Below, one piece after another: positions 21,301 through 27,685 of a DNA stretch of 64,000 nucleotides. The stretch spans positions 372,001 to 436,000 of the forward strand of contig NZ_RDFA01000004.1 of NCBI RefSeq assembly GCF_004118325.1, in the 5' to 3' direction. The position numbers and the translations under genes were made by a program. Every line of letters begins with the position of its first letter. Positions within the stretch are counted from its first letter, which is position 1. This DNA comes from Halorientalis pallida (GTDB taxonomy: Archaea > Halobacteriota > Halobacteria > Halobacteriales > Haloarculaceae). The notes under the pieces were generated by a model that saw only the letters and a list, made by a program, of their open reading frames with translations, ran no database searches and was not told where the DNA came from.

Positions 21301-22508
21301 TGCCGGCGTATCTCGACGGGCTCGACACGCAGTCGCTACTCCCGGGTACGTCGGCGTCCCGGCAGCAGTTCTCGAAGGACGTGTCGAACCGCCTCTCGAC
21401 GCTGGGGCAGGTCGTCGACGAACAGCGCGGTCACGTCGACGCGGCCCGCGAGGCGGGTGCGTTCCACGACGCCCTGCGGACGGGCCTGTTGGAGACGCTC
21501 CGGCGGGCGCTGTTGCGGGCGTCGTACTTCGGCGTCTACGGGAGTGTCCCGCGGTCGCCGTCCGGCGGCCAGCCCGACGACGAGACGGTGCTGGTGACAC
21601 AGGCACGGACCGTCACCGAGGCGGTCGCCGAGCGGTACGAGACGGCGACGGGGTACGACCCCGCCACCCGACCGGACCCACCCGAGGGTGAGCCCGCGAC
21701 CAGCGTCGACGAACAGGTCGCGCGCCTGGAGGCCATCTTCGGCGAGGCGTTCCAGGTGTTGCCGACGGTCGAGCCGACGAACGGCGCTGAACTCACCGCG
21801 ACGTTCGGCCGGAGCGACGACCTGCAGGCGGGCGACCCGATGGCGGCCGAGACGTGGCTCCAGCGGGTCGCCCGCGTCCGCGACGAGTCGGCGCGGTTCC
21901 GGCGGGGGCTGTCCTACGCCGAGGCGGTCACCGGCGAGCGCCACCGCGACCTGCAGGTCGGGCAACTCCCCCACCGGCAGGGCGAGCGCTGGGTCGGCCT
22001 CGACGGCCAGGACCCCGAACCCGGCCGGCTGTCGCTGGTGATGCAACACGCCGCCGGCTTCGACGGCGACTACGGGCGCGTCGCGGGACTGTTCGTGGAC
22101 GAACTCGTCGAGAACGTCCCCGGCGAGACCGAGACGACCGGCGTCGCGCTCAACTACGACGACCCGGACGCGATGGCACCCAACAGCATCCTGCTCGCGC
22201 TCCCGCCCGAGGAGGGTGGGTGGACGACCGATCATCTGGTCGACGTGGTGACCGACACGATGGAACTGGCGCGCTATCGGATGGTCGATCTGGAGGACAT
22301 CGACGAGTTCGGGACCCTCCTGCCCCTGCTCAGTTTCCCGCGTAACGACCGGCTCCGGCCGGACGCCCCGTCGGTCGACGTGGACCGCATCCGGACCTTC
22401 CAGGCGGCCAGACCGGAGTGGGGGACCGTGAACGTGACGCTGCCCGAACTCACGCTGAACGCGCAGTTGTTCACCGGAAACGGTGAGCAAGGAGGTGAGA
22501 GCCAGTGA
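12297..22508 (+). CDS. 3403-aa giant protein of the cassette, unknown function, with internal repeats
   Basis: ATG at 12297 overlaps the previous stop by 8 bp, with GGAGGTGA at 12283-12290. No signal peptide. A conserved N-terminal block (about 195-275: LLPVRLETRF, LRVRVYPDQIHVDTHED, WGRNFWAQVW) and C-terminal block (about 3280-3345: MAPNSILLALPPEEGGW, DTMELARYRMVDLEDI) resemble uncharacterised bacterial giant proteins as I recall them. In between: a Thr/Glu linker (785-855), further charged linkers near 1370-1460, beta modules shared with the divergent PKD protein (about 1825-2245), two Ig-like repeats (about 2460-2635) and a short, very charged helix (about 2931-2968, RERERDLEREREE). The modular layout and size suggest a long scaffold. 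The insertions between the conserved ends vary in composition and may have been acquired separately. Confidence 0.82.
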   Translation: MSEGPRETVERLRTELGRAQAEITRAAAVLTLLETRADGVRRGSDAGDAERVTTAFGRYLRGEDRPDTLAYLTGSYVETEGGHSSALKAPRSPTTSAVDGFVRDLWTYVEGGAVDPGTLIDDFEGVVTDGTADDCEALVALFEHVIAAARGYRDDRQTRLNGPDADGQSGGPGKLQALLDGLDDDLAPFADEPVALLPVRLETRFVYPNDDSPRADQLAGTAATLLDHNRTAPAEQELRVRVYPDQIHVDTHEDGLTVQEEQWGRNFWAQVWFACQPPTTTVHSVDGQPTQAAVHDYAREKIPADLRPMLDDLSENWQGRFSTEYDAFYRDIKERAWNQVVERFGRERGAYVVHATAPKSHAQAMLTGYAEGGNPFDIAGTVSGPPTTGIDDGIGTDDTGSDDRVPALEFPGVDLRPGSWSQPPVASLLPDRWIAVGRWRGVDEGDGDTRTVRVTGDAIQHPLPVGPSPERVGSEALEETPGDAPPGMEWMADWPAAKGAGMGLTITSEDLNGTNPGEAVFEELIVVGVRASQSGDAATDALESLFEAHHYTDGLELLERGTPSNNSEAGDAGYTPKDEPSESVAEECGPLLSEFGDFSDGDLLARALGIAASGEGMDHVFAHVEGADGRSQADARHMNSLLWSGTIGYSLRNLLVDNRWTNRDSIWEGRSGPEQGTAKSFPHRNPATELGETLKEVDAWRRHFVRYVRAGGPFPPLRVGTVPYGILPARTLPDEPGGGSPARNGKLADKIGRREQFEPVDDQVRTPEGQFRLDTSKVQLSASVTGESSGPAKGGGAVDPTGTGESVDTGAPAPEESVETAADETSTTTDTTETAAEEATTDTGETGATTGPSVGEVSASGYSVTVPESTTQIDQDLYGSSFDPATPRRAKTMQSVSTGFRLPDGGSGVATRTRQRAFRTDEEFPGRLASWLGRLTDAWDDGAENVERVGGPSTGSDVVERILGREANADDFVREVLEGYDALLTDPDIDEARAESLTEETRERVRQMLIDNDVQSLDPRIAWMHPPVRSLFGEDTRGEQLQLSGDRPVSDVTDGRESDYLRYLYHEPFGFLRNMGLPVGLDAISLDRERVKEITGWGDEIDSLSDRQLFMHVWLTNPEHGKFSAIAAYAGDTPITYEASSEEANVYRDKRYNLYRTGGASLQNTLFKQLTRFSVLQGYVGGRIRLGLKWGDLDLPSDNAFLSPDRNPNARSADEIEEIEAETGEENVVAPDYTQQPVPDPSVVDGDTKTVWEFLEESVPAERLDRYDDDYGGSYANELFQSCSPRYDDPSLDPRLQEILDAAAYLESRDTDDLGRLFTETLDLASHRLDAWWTSLATRRLFEHRETRETDFCDGAEFAFVGDQFERGEDTEALPEPEPESESDTGDGAQSSTGTRFGVGGKTRFGAVENMQSVSKQFGSFSFGGTTGESGTSGEDGDDAETDGGETFERAGGERNEPATDSPVTYVGAYGYVEDLRSDALADGLEPEHSEYIHAPSPQHATTAAVLRSGRTNHTDESGDGELAELLDIDLSPGRVRAARQVLDGIRQGQMLGDLLGYRFERRLLERSKSYNEDNAGTIALPRYKFTLRRAFPGVEGQLDHGDGEDGDEQIEVGTAAAASDVLDGYRLFTKWQEYDDGEKDRFFQNIPYEGENASTLAAATTSAEQSALEGILEEIAAIVDATADLLIAENVHQLGKGNFARAGGGIDDLVKGKPVADPEVAQTPRDDVGVTHRLGVAFGDPANVGVATTWTADSGVLDPNGLPGAGDEATGPDVSLTLQTRPEAEPNLNDWLDDLLPAPDRVSCRAALEWDETRAAASGTVVTPTSEGVVSIGDLDFQPDLVVLGLAHGVPKGGAAGPASHYGVTSGVAVRTETGADQCSTSVATDLTGSDAGGVVDEDHALHAHLHEDDGDHGLLRGSVRFTDDGFDVAFDDVATRGPAAEGLVVTYRAFALENADNVEVGTFTTDAGTGSDSISLEVDADQVRLFGTTLATKTGGTVTTTGAAGFSEGMAVARDGVTQHAVGTSVDPSSGGHVAGARDDRTLHLPFAAGGSVAGTTSVAVTGLGESLDLNYTSTHAGAASDASRVVTYVALGSDDAPTPAVGTLDGTRTAGDTATIRTGFRPGQIELVALPDAASVNSDGPVTVGGLATGVATGVGDQQVVGHVVRADGDGPVGVGAETGGDVIEFPDLAADGTVADADTVRVTGLSETGFTMTFPTVTDGDQVIAWRAWPEEPASVTHVAETGVTLSELNLSPLDATYLTQQNQKAGASQLETRMGYHLARNPPSHNPPVPDTATVTLEFDATAPEASGDDPLSVGAFLEVVAGLREVIQEGRPMTGEDLGHPSETDDAGYTDYSITELRGRADTAQARLAAVRRVLDDRIGLLDPAVAGARSITEQVDALHDSVRTFTREVPFDGLVSASNAITESLESDSGALVTALEDLRSHLPAGSTDREARDPDLDVAPAPGQEVAGEGLPPNTTLSLSVWSTSNAEWFTRSTQVGTDGDGEFTTTLDFSGVRPGTGFVAVLDDGTSVERVVEGAVLVPEDATEVDAAPGMIVPGEADVNGATTLDVSVTEVGASSPLATTQVDTDAVGRFSVTVDASGHAPWTLFAVEATDGGTTVYEGLASVRADPAGVVEDSNLLSALLWIDARADAFDPFGDGATADLDAAVADETDWGAIRAELTTLRDLNGKTGGGEDGTPPQSTIDAVAKLVSEGDEPALESLDQTAVDAAVASVTAVVDALGIADYFDVTGRPDRSGGTGFWSVRAAIEDEDAQARLASLLDQHTRAIEGDIAAFAFAPELEALLVRARLGVYPEGDDDVKRLARTLRALADFLPTAVDDPALAALTDPEAFVRHFRALLYEPDALPTGAERSTFLSDFRTLVRQPVLGGIGGIDEVFEVAGPEPPFYNRDRLLLDVQGKQPRSGDERDRERERDLEREREEFVRDVTEAARDEFEREALVWKDGLRALDPKATPPGTPVTDCRFLLEGFRRAVLPAYLDGLDTQSLLPGTSASRQQFSKDVSNRLSTLGQVVDEQRGHVDAAREAGAFHDALRTGLLETLRRALLRASYFGVYGSVPRSPSGGQPDDETVLVTQARTVTEAVAERYETATGYDPATRPDPPEGEPATSVDEQVARLEAIFGEAFQVLPTVEPTNGAELTATFGRSDDLQAGDPMAAETWLQRVARVRDESARFRRGLSYAEAVTGERHRDLQVGQLPHRQGERWVGLDGQDPEPGRLSLVMQHAAGFDGDYGRVAGLFVDELVENVPGETETTGVALNYDDPDAMAPNSILLALPPEEGGWTTDHLVDVVTDTMELARYRMVDLEDIDEFGTLLPLLSFPRNDRLRPDAPSVDVDRIRTFQAARPEWGTVNVTLPELTLNAQLFTGNGEQGGESQ

Positions 22509-24748
22509 ACCCCTACGGCGACGAGTCGATCACTGAGTGGCACCGACTCTCCCCGACGACGCGCAACGAGGAGACGGCCGAGGGACTGCGCGCGAAGGTG
22601 GCCGACCCGCTGTGGCTGCTGGGCCGGCAGTGGCAGGTGGGCGAACTCGCCGGCGAGGACGCCGGCTCACCGGTCAAAGTCGAGTGCTGGCACGAACACG
22701 ATCCGCTGACGCGAGTCGACCTCGACCCCGGGAGCGAGGCCGCGACCGCTCGCGACTACGAGGTGACGACCGACGGCCCGCTGGAGACGATAGTCGAACG
22801 CGAAGCGGTACTCGACGACGACCCTGGCCGGGAGACCGCGGTCGAAACAGGCCGGAACTTCCTCGCCCGGCTGGACGCCCAGGGCGTCCGGATCGACGGT
22901 CGCGCGGTCCGGGCCGACGACTTCGCCGACGCCCTGCTGGTCGGGTCGGCCGACGGGCCGCTGGACGCGGGCGGCGAGCGGTTCGTGTCGGTCGTCGGTG
23001 GCCGTACGCTCGACGGCGTGGCGCTCTACGAGCGGCTGACAGCGAGCGGGAACGTCGCCGGCGCGAGCGACTGGAGTTCGGCCTCGTGGGGGAGCGTCGA
23101 CCACGCCTGTCCAGTTTCCGGCTCCGTGCCCGACGGGTACAAGCGGGCGGCGAAGGCGTACGTCGACTGGTACGCCGACTTCTACGACGAACCCGACGAG
23201 GGGCGGGCCTGGAACCGCGACCGGATGGAGTACGAGTTCGCCGTGGCGACTGGGTCGGGCGGCGACGAGACCGCCTTCGCGGCCGACGAGTACGCGGGCG
23301 GTCGCCTCGACTGGGACGCGTTCAGCGTCGATCCGGACCGCTCGCTCGACCCCGACAGCGGTCAGGCCGACGCACAGACCGACCGACGGAACGCCTCGGG
23401 GGCCGGGACCGGCGTCACGACGCCAGTGAGCGACGAACTCCCGCTCGACGGCCTCGGGATCGACCGCGGCGAACCGGACCTGACGATGGTCCCCTCGAAG
23501 GTGTCGTTCCCGGGGATGCCATCCGCGCGCTGGTGGGAGTTCGAGGACGGGAACGTGAACCTCGACACGATGCAGGTAGGGCCGGGCGAAGTGGGCAAAC
23601 TCCTGCTCGCGGAGTTCGCCACGCTGTACGGCAACGACTGGTTCTCCCTGCCCATCGACGTGCCGGTGGGGTCGCTGACCCGGATCGAACACCTGCTGGT
23701 CACGGACACGTTCGGGCAGGTCACGGCGGTCGAGCCGGTGACGCCGGACCGCGAGACGACGACCGCCGAGGAGACCGACCAGAGCGAGGAAGCCGACGAG
23801 GGCAATTACGGCGGCGCGGTGGCAAAAAGCGGCGGCTGGAACGTCTTCACGCACCCGGACCTCCCCAACCACGACCGTCCCGGGCTGTTCTACCCGCCGG
23901 TCCTCGGGGCGAACCACGCGAGCGACCCCGTCGAGCGCGTGCTGTTCGCCCGCGACGAGATGGCGAACATGGCCTTCGGCATCGAACTGATCACGGAGGA
24001 CGCCGTCGGCGACCCGCTGAAGTGGCGCGAGTACACGCCCGCGACGCTGGCGGTCGACGTGGTCCAGACGGCCGCGACGGCCGCTGGCGAGCGGGTCCGC
24101 TTCACCAACCCTGGCGAAGGAACCGTCGACGTCGGGGGCTGGACCGTCGAGAGCGACACCGGCGAGACCTACACCTTCCCGGCGGACACCGGCGACACGA
24201 CGCTCGACGCGACCGAATCGCTCACACTGTACACCGGCCAGGGCACCGACGCCGAGCCTGGCGCGCTGTTCTGGGGGAAAGCCAGCCCGGTCTGGGGACA
24301 GAGTAGCGAGTTGACGATCAGGAACCGTGAGGGGACGATCGTCAGGAACACCTTCATCGGGGATCCCGCGAACCCGAACCTGCCCGACTACCGGCTGGTC
24401 AGCGACGTGGAAGACTACTGGTTCCCGCTGGGGATGGAACCAACCGGCGCGACCAGCGACTTCACCATCGGTGACCTTCGGTTCGAGTTGGCGCGCCTGC
24501 TCGACGCGGACCCGGGCGTGGCCGAGCCCTACGGCGAAATCCTCCACCACGAGGTCAGCCTCCACGACGAGGAGTTGACGCGGGGCGGGCTGGAGGTGAC
24601 CCGCCGGTACCAGTACGCCCGCTGGATCGGCGGCACGACCCACCTCTGGAGCGGTCGCCACGCGACCATCGGCCGCGGCGAGGGACAGAGCGGTCTCCGC
24701 TACGACTACCTCACGGAACCGGATCCCGACCAGGCCGAAGGGAGGTGA
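22505..24748 (+). CDS. 747-aa conserved cassette protein with an embedded lamin-tail-like domain
   Basis: GTG at 22505 overlaps the previous TGA; GGAGGTGA at 22491-22498 gives 6-bp spacing. The N-terminus (residues 8-60: EWHRLSPTTRNEETAEGLRA, DPLWLLGRQWQVGELAGEDA) is a hallmark I recall from uncharacterised bacterial proteins of about this size. Residues 335-470 hold another conserved-looking block (PSARWWEFEDGNVN, LLAEFATLYGNDWFSLPIDV). Inserted at about 523-618 is a sequence with the pattern of a lamin tail domain: RVRFTNPGEGTVDVGGW, then a strand with YTFP, LTLYTG, FWGK and an ELTIRNREG strand. Such domains occur in secreted or surface proteins and act in binding. No signal peptide or membrane segment. 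It closes the operon; the next gene has its own promoter. Confidence 0.8.
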   Translation: MNPYGDESITEWHRLSPTTRNEETAEGLRAKVADPLWLLGRQWQVGELAGEDAGSPVKVECWHEHDPLTRVDLDPGSEAATARDYEVTTDGPLETIVEREAVLDDDPGRETAVETGRNFLARLDAQGVRIDGRAVRADDFADALLVGSADGPLDAGGERFVSVVGGRTLDGVALYERLTASGNVAGASDWSSASWGSVDHACPVSGSVPDGYKRAAKAYVDWYADFYDEPDEGRAWNRDRMEYEFAVATGSGGDETAFAADEYAGGRLDWDAFSVDPDRSLDPDSGQADAQTDRRNASGAGTGVTTPVSDELPLDGLGIDRGEPDLTMVPSKVSFPGMPSARWWEFEDGNVNLDTMQVGPGEVGKLLLAEFATLYGNDWFSLPIDVPVGSLTRIEHLLVTDTFGQVTAVEPVTPDRETTTAEETDQSEEADEGNYGGAVAKSGGWNVFTHPDLPNHDRPGLFYPPVLGANHASDPVERVLFARDEMANMAFGIELITEDAVGDPLKWREYTPATLAVDVVQTAATAAGERVRFTNPGEGTVDVGGWTVESDTGETYTFPADTGDTTLDATESLTLYTGQGTDAEPGALFWGKASPVWGQSSELTIRNREGTIVRNTFIGDPANPNLPDYRLVSDVEDYWFPLGMEPTGATSDFTIGDLRFELARLLDADPGVAEPYGEILHHEVSLHDEELTRGGLEVTRRYQYARWIGGTTHLWSGRHATIGRGEGQSGLRYDYLTEPDPDQAEGR

Positions 24749-24824
24749 GCGGCACCCCCGCTGGCTTTCAGCCGTCGGAGAATACAGCGGGCGTCGAAAT
24801 CGGAACCTGATTCCTACCAAAGTG

Positions 24825-24832
24825 TTTTATAA
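24825..24832 (+). promoter_or_regulatory. TATA box of the 7TM sensor gene
   Basis: TTTTATAA lies 26 bp before the ATG at 24858, so the transcript would be leaderless. This rules out the GTG at 24822, which sits in front of and overlaps the promoter element. Confidence 0.6.
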
Positions 24833-24857
24833 CACCAACATGTCGGCAGTAAATACA

Positions 24858-25541
24858 ATGGCAATTCAGGCGACGCCGTATACGATTCCGCTGGCGGTCT
24901 CGGCACTCATCGTAGGTACGTTGCTCGTGCTTACGATCACGAAGCGCCACGAGAAAGGTGCCTATCTGATGATCGCGCTGTTCACACCGATCGTGGTGTG
25001 GTCGATCAGTTACGCGCTCCAGTTGGGAAGTACGACGCTCGACCAGGCGTTGCTGTGGAACACGGTCCGATTCATCGGGCCGGCGTTCGCGTCGCTTTCG
25101 TTCCTGCTCTTTGCCTTCCGGTACACGGATCGGTCGGAGCTGCTGACAGGGCGTAACGTCGCCTTGCTGGCGGCAGTGCCGACGCTCACCATCGTCCTCG
25201 TGTGGACGAACTACTTCGGCCTGCACGAACTCATCCGTGTCGACGCCGAGATGATCACGCAGGGCGGCATCGAACGGCTCTCGGTCACGTACGGCCCGTG
25301 GTACTACGTCCACGCGCTCTACTCACTGGGCGTGTCGTTCGTCGCCGCGGGGCTGTTCGCCGCACAGTGGCCGAAGGTTTCGGGCCGGCGCCTGCGGCAG
25401 ACCCAGCTGTTCCTGTTCGGCGGCGTCGTGCCGACGCTGGGTAGCCTGCTGTACGCCGCCGACCTGACCGCCATCGACTGGGGACCGGTCACCTACATCG
25501 TGACCGCGATCACGCTCACCACCGCCATCTTCTACTACTGA
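24858..25541 (+). CDS. stand-alone histidine-kinase-type 7TM sensor domain, kinase part absent
   Basis: 227 aa, seven hydrophobic segments with short loops; the pattern (segment 2 ending in SYALQLGS, then LLWNTVRFIGPAF, later TNYFGLH and GGVVPTLGSLLY) matches the N-terminal 7TM domain found in many haloarchaeal histidine kinases. In those proteins the last helix runs straight into PAS and kinase domains. Here TGA follows ITLTTAIFYY, and no PAS or kinase sequence appears in the following DNA. It is either a truncated kinase or a domain that signals through a partner. Start at 24858 chosen from the TATA spacing. It follows the giant-protein operon but is separately promoted. Confidence 0.75.
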   Translation: MAIQATPYTIPLAVSALIVGTLLVLTITKRHEKGAYLMIALFTPIVVWSISYALQLGSTTLDQALLWNTVRFIGPAFASLSFLLFAFRYTDRSELLTGRNVALLAAVPTLTIVLVWTNYFGLHELIRVDAEMITQGGIERLSVTYGPWYYVHALYSLGVSFVAAGLFAAQWPKVSGRRLRQTQLFLFGGVVPTLGSLLYAADLTAIDWGPVTYIVTAITLTTAIFYY

Positions 25542-25707
25542 CGGCGCGGCCCGCTCGCTGCGTGGTTCGCAGTCAGTGGATCTCGTTCCGTCGACGAGAA
25601 TCGACGCCGGCAGCGACGTCCGAGGGCTCGTCGGCCGATTCGGCACGAGGGCTGTCAACACTCGCCGGGAGACGAACGGTTTTGTTCGCGGGAACGGTGC
25701 GAGCAAT

Positions 25708-26097
25708 ATGGTCGAGACTCCAGTCAGCGAGATCATGACGACGCCGGTGTTGACAGTCGCCCCGGACGAGACGCTGTCCGACGCCGCGTGGGCGATGCGC
25801 GACACCGATATCAAGTCCGTCGCCGTCATCGACGCGGACTGTGACCCGGTGGGTATCCTCACCTCGACGGACTTCGTCCAGCTGGCCGCCGACGAGGCGG
25901 ACCCGAGCGAGGCCACCGTCGAACAGCGAATGACCGCGCCCGTGGAGACGGTCACGCCCGACACCACGGTCACCGAGGCGTCCGCGCACCTCCTCGACAG
26001 TGGCTTCAACCACATCCCAGTCGTCGACGACGACGTGGTGGGCATGCTGACCACGACCGACATCCTGCACCACACGACCGGGACGGCGACCGCTTGA
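25708..26097 (+). CDS. two-CBS-domain protein
   Basis: 129 aa, almost entirely a CBS pair: residues 8-60 (IMTTPVLTVAPDETLSDAAW, VAVIDADCDPVGILTSTDF) and 73-125 (RMTAPVETVTPDTTVTEAS, HIPVVDDDVVGMLTTTDIL). CBS pairs bind adenosine nucleotides and regulate attached or partner proteins; nothing here shows the partner. The start at 25708 was chosen because the frame upstream lacks CBS sequence and a T-rich element (GGTTTTGTT, near 25678) lies about 26 bp before it. Confidence 0.85.
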   Translation: MVETPVSEIMTTPVLTVAPDETLSDAAWAMRDTDIKSVAVIDADCDPVGILTSTDFVQLAADEADPSEATVEQRMTAPVETVTPDTTVTEASAHLLDSGFNHIPVVDDDVVGMLTTTDILHHTTGTATA

Positions 26098-26141
26098 TCC
26101 CGGGCGGCAATTTAAGCGTGTCCAGCCCCTGGGACGTGTGT

Positions 26142-26339
26142 ATGTGTCACGGACTCGCACCTGGGTTCATCCTGCGCGACGAGATCGCCGAGGAACTGTT
26201 GGAAGAGGCGAGAGAGCAGGCCGAAACTGAGACGACGACCGAGGAGACACCGTCGTTCGCGACCGACGACGAACCCGCGGGCGACGCGATCACCGGCGGT
26301 GCAACGGACCGGGACCGTCCCACAGGCGGCCCGAAGTGA
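26142..26339 (+). CDS. small acidic protein, unknown (65 aa)
   Basis: Begins MCHGLAPGF and is then rich in Glu, Thr and Asp, with a helix-like LRDEIAEELLEEAREQ and a disordered tail. TTTAAG at 26111-26116 lies about 26 bp upstream, supporting a leaderless ATG at 26142. No family recognised. It sits alone between the CBS gene and the convergent lipid-kinase gene. Confidence 0.6.
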   Translation: MCHGLAPGFILRDEIAEELLEEAREQAETETTTEETPSFATDDEPAGDAITGGATDRDRPTGGPK

Positions 26340-26353
26340 GCGCCCGGAGGCGG

Positions 26354-27244
26354 TCACTCCGGCGAGGGCTCGTACGCCGGGCCCACCCGTAGACTCAGTT
26401 CTCGCGGTCGAATCGCCATCGTCACCGTCTCGTGCGTGCTGACCTCGCCGTCCCGGCTGAACGTGATCGGGCCGTCCCGGCCGGTGACGGTGACTCGGCC
26501 GGCCTGGATGTGCGTGACGCCCTCGGTGTCCTGGCCGAGCACGCGGTGGCGGACCGCCTCCGAGACCAGATCGCCCGCCGGCATGCGCTCGACGACCGCC
26601 ACGTCGAACAGCCCGTCGGCCATGTCGGCCTGCCCCCCTTCCTCGACGAACCGGCGCGCGTTGCCCACCAGCAGGCACAGCGCCTCCCCCTCCCAGGTCT
26701 CGGTCTCGGTGTCGAGGCGCACGTCCAGCCCGTCGAACGAGCGGGCCTGCTGGGCGCCGGTGAGCAGGAACGCGAGCGTTCCGAACCGTTCTTTCAGTTC
26801 GCTGGAGGTCGCGACGCTGGCCTCGGCAGGAAAGCCCGCGATACAGGAGACCAGGAAGGGTTCGTCGCCGGCCATCCCCACGTCGACGGTCGCGACCTCG
26901 CCCGTGTCCGCGATGTCGGCGGCCTCCTCGATCCCCTCGACCCCGACGGTCCGGGCGAGGATGTTGGCCGTCCCGGCCGGGATCACCGACAGCGTCACGT
27001 CGGCGAGGTGGTCGGCGGCGTCGAGTCCCCGCAGGACTTCGTTGATCGTCCCGTCGCCGCCACAGACCGCGAGTTCGGACACGCCTGCTTCGCCGGCCTC
27101 GCGGGCCAGCGCCAGCGCGTCACCCTCGCCCTCGGTGTGGTCGACCGCGAACCCGCGACCGCGACAGAGCCGCGTGACGTACTCGGCGTGATCGCCCGTC
27201 CCGCTCACGGGGTTGAGGATGCACCGACGTGACCCGACCTGCAT
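26354..27244 (-). CDS. diacylglycerol/lipid kinase-like protein
   Basis: 296 aa with the DAGK/YegS fold: near the N-terminus CILNPVSGTGDHA (phosphate-binding-type loop), then LAVCGGDGTINEVLRGL (the GGDGT nucleotide motif) and SVIPAGTANILART, and a beta-rich C-terminal domain that ends with a VRVGP-like strand. Family members phosphorylate lipid hydroxyls; the substrate cannot be told here, though archaeal members are thought to act on archaeal lipid precursors or sphingosine-like compounds. Start 27244 is preceded at the right distance by TAAATAC on the minus strand. Converges with the small acidic gene. Confidence 0.85.
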   Translation of the reverse strand: MQVGSRRCILNPVSGTGDHAEYVTRLCRGRGFAVDHTEGEGDALALAREAGEAGVSELAVCGGDGTINEVLRGLDAADHLADVTLSVIPAGTANILARTVGVEGIEEAADIADTGEVATVDVGMAGDEPFLVSCIAGFPAEASVATSSELKERFGTLAFLLTGAQQARSFDGLDVRLDTETETWEGEALCLLVGNARRFVEEGGQADMADGLFDVAVVERMPAGDLVSEAVRHRVLGQDTEGVTHIQAGRVTVTGRDGPITFSRDGEVSTHETVTMAIRPRELSLRVGPAYEPSPE

Positions 27245-27397
27245 ACGTGTCCGGAGGGCCGCCGGGTATTTAGTCGACGGGCCGGCGCCGGTCGGTGGAT
27301 TCGATGGCTGGACGCCAACGGTTTTGTCGCTTTCGTCCCTCGGTCGCCACATCGTGCGTACCGAGTACGAGCGGGACCGGACGGTGATCGCTCCGTG

Positions 27398-27682
27398 ATG
27401 CTCGCCCAGTTGCTCGAACAGTACGTCAGCCTTGGGATCTTCCTGCTCGCCGCGGGACTCGGCGTGTTCAGTCTGCTGGCGTGGCGGCGGGAGCGTGACC
27501 GTCGAATGGTGATCGTGACCATCGGGTACGCGATGTTTGCAGTGTACGGGCTCGTCGTGTTCCTCGAGTACGTCCTTTTACCATACCTCCCGTACCGGCT
27601 GCTCGAACTGCTGGAGCACGGGAGTGCAATCCTCATCCTCGGCGGCCTGCTGGCCTTCTTCGCCGCCCTCACCCGGGACTGA
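27398..27682 (+). CDS. small three-helix membrane protein upstream of a winged-helix regulator
   Basis: 94 aa from ATG 27398 (a GTG three bases earlier is possible). Three hydrophobic helices separated by WRRERDRR and a PYLPY turn. Small membrane proteins of this layout often precede DNA-binding regulators in haloarchaea. The stop is followed within 3 bp by the regulator start, so the pair is surely co-transcribed, and a membrane sensor acting with the regulator is a fair inference. Confidence 0.7.
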   Translation: MLAQLLEQYVSLGIFLLAAGLGVFSLLAWRRERDRRMVIVTIGYAMFAVYGLVVFLEYVLLPYLPYRLLELLEHGSAILILGGLLAFFAALTRD

Positions 27683-27685
27683 GTG

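Noticed and set aside
24822-24857. GTG at 24822 as start of the 7TM gene
   Set aside because: It overlaps the TATA box; the ATG at 24858 is at the leaderless distance and begins the first membrane domain.
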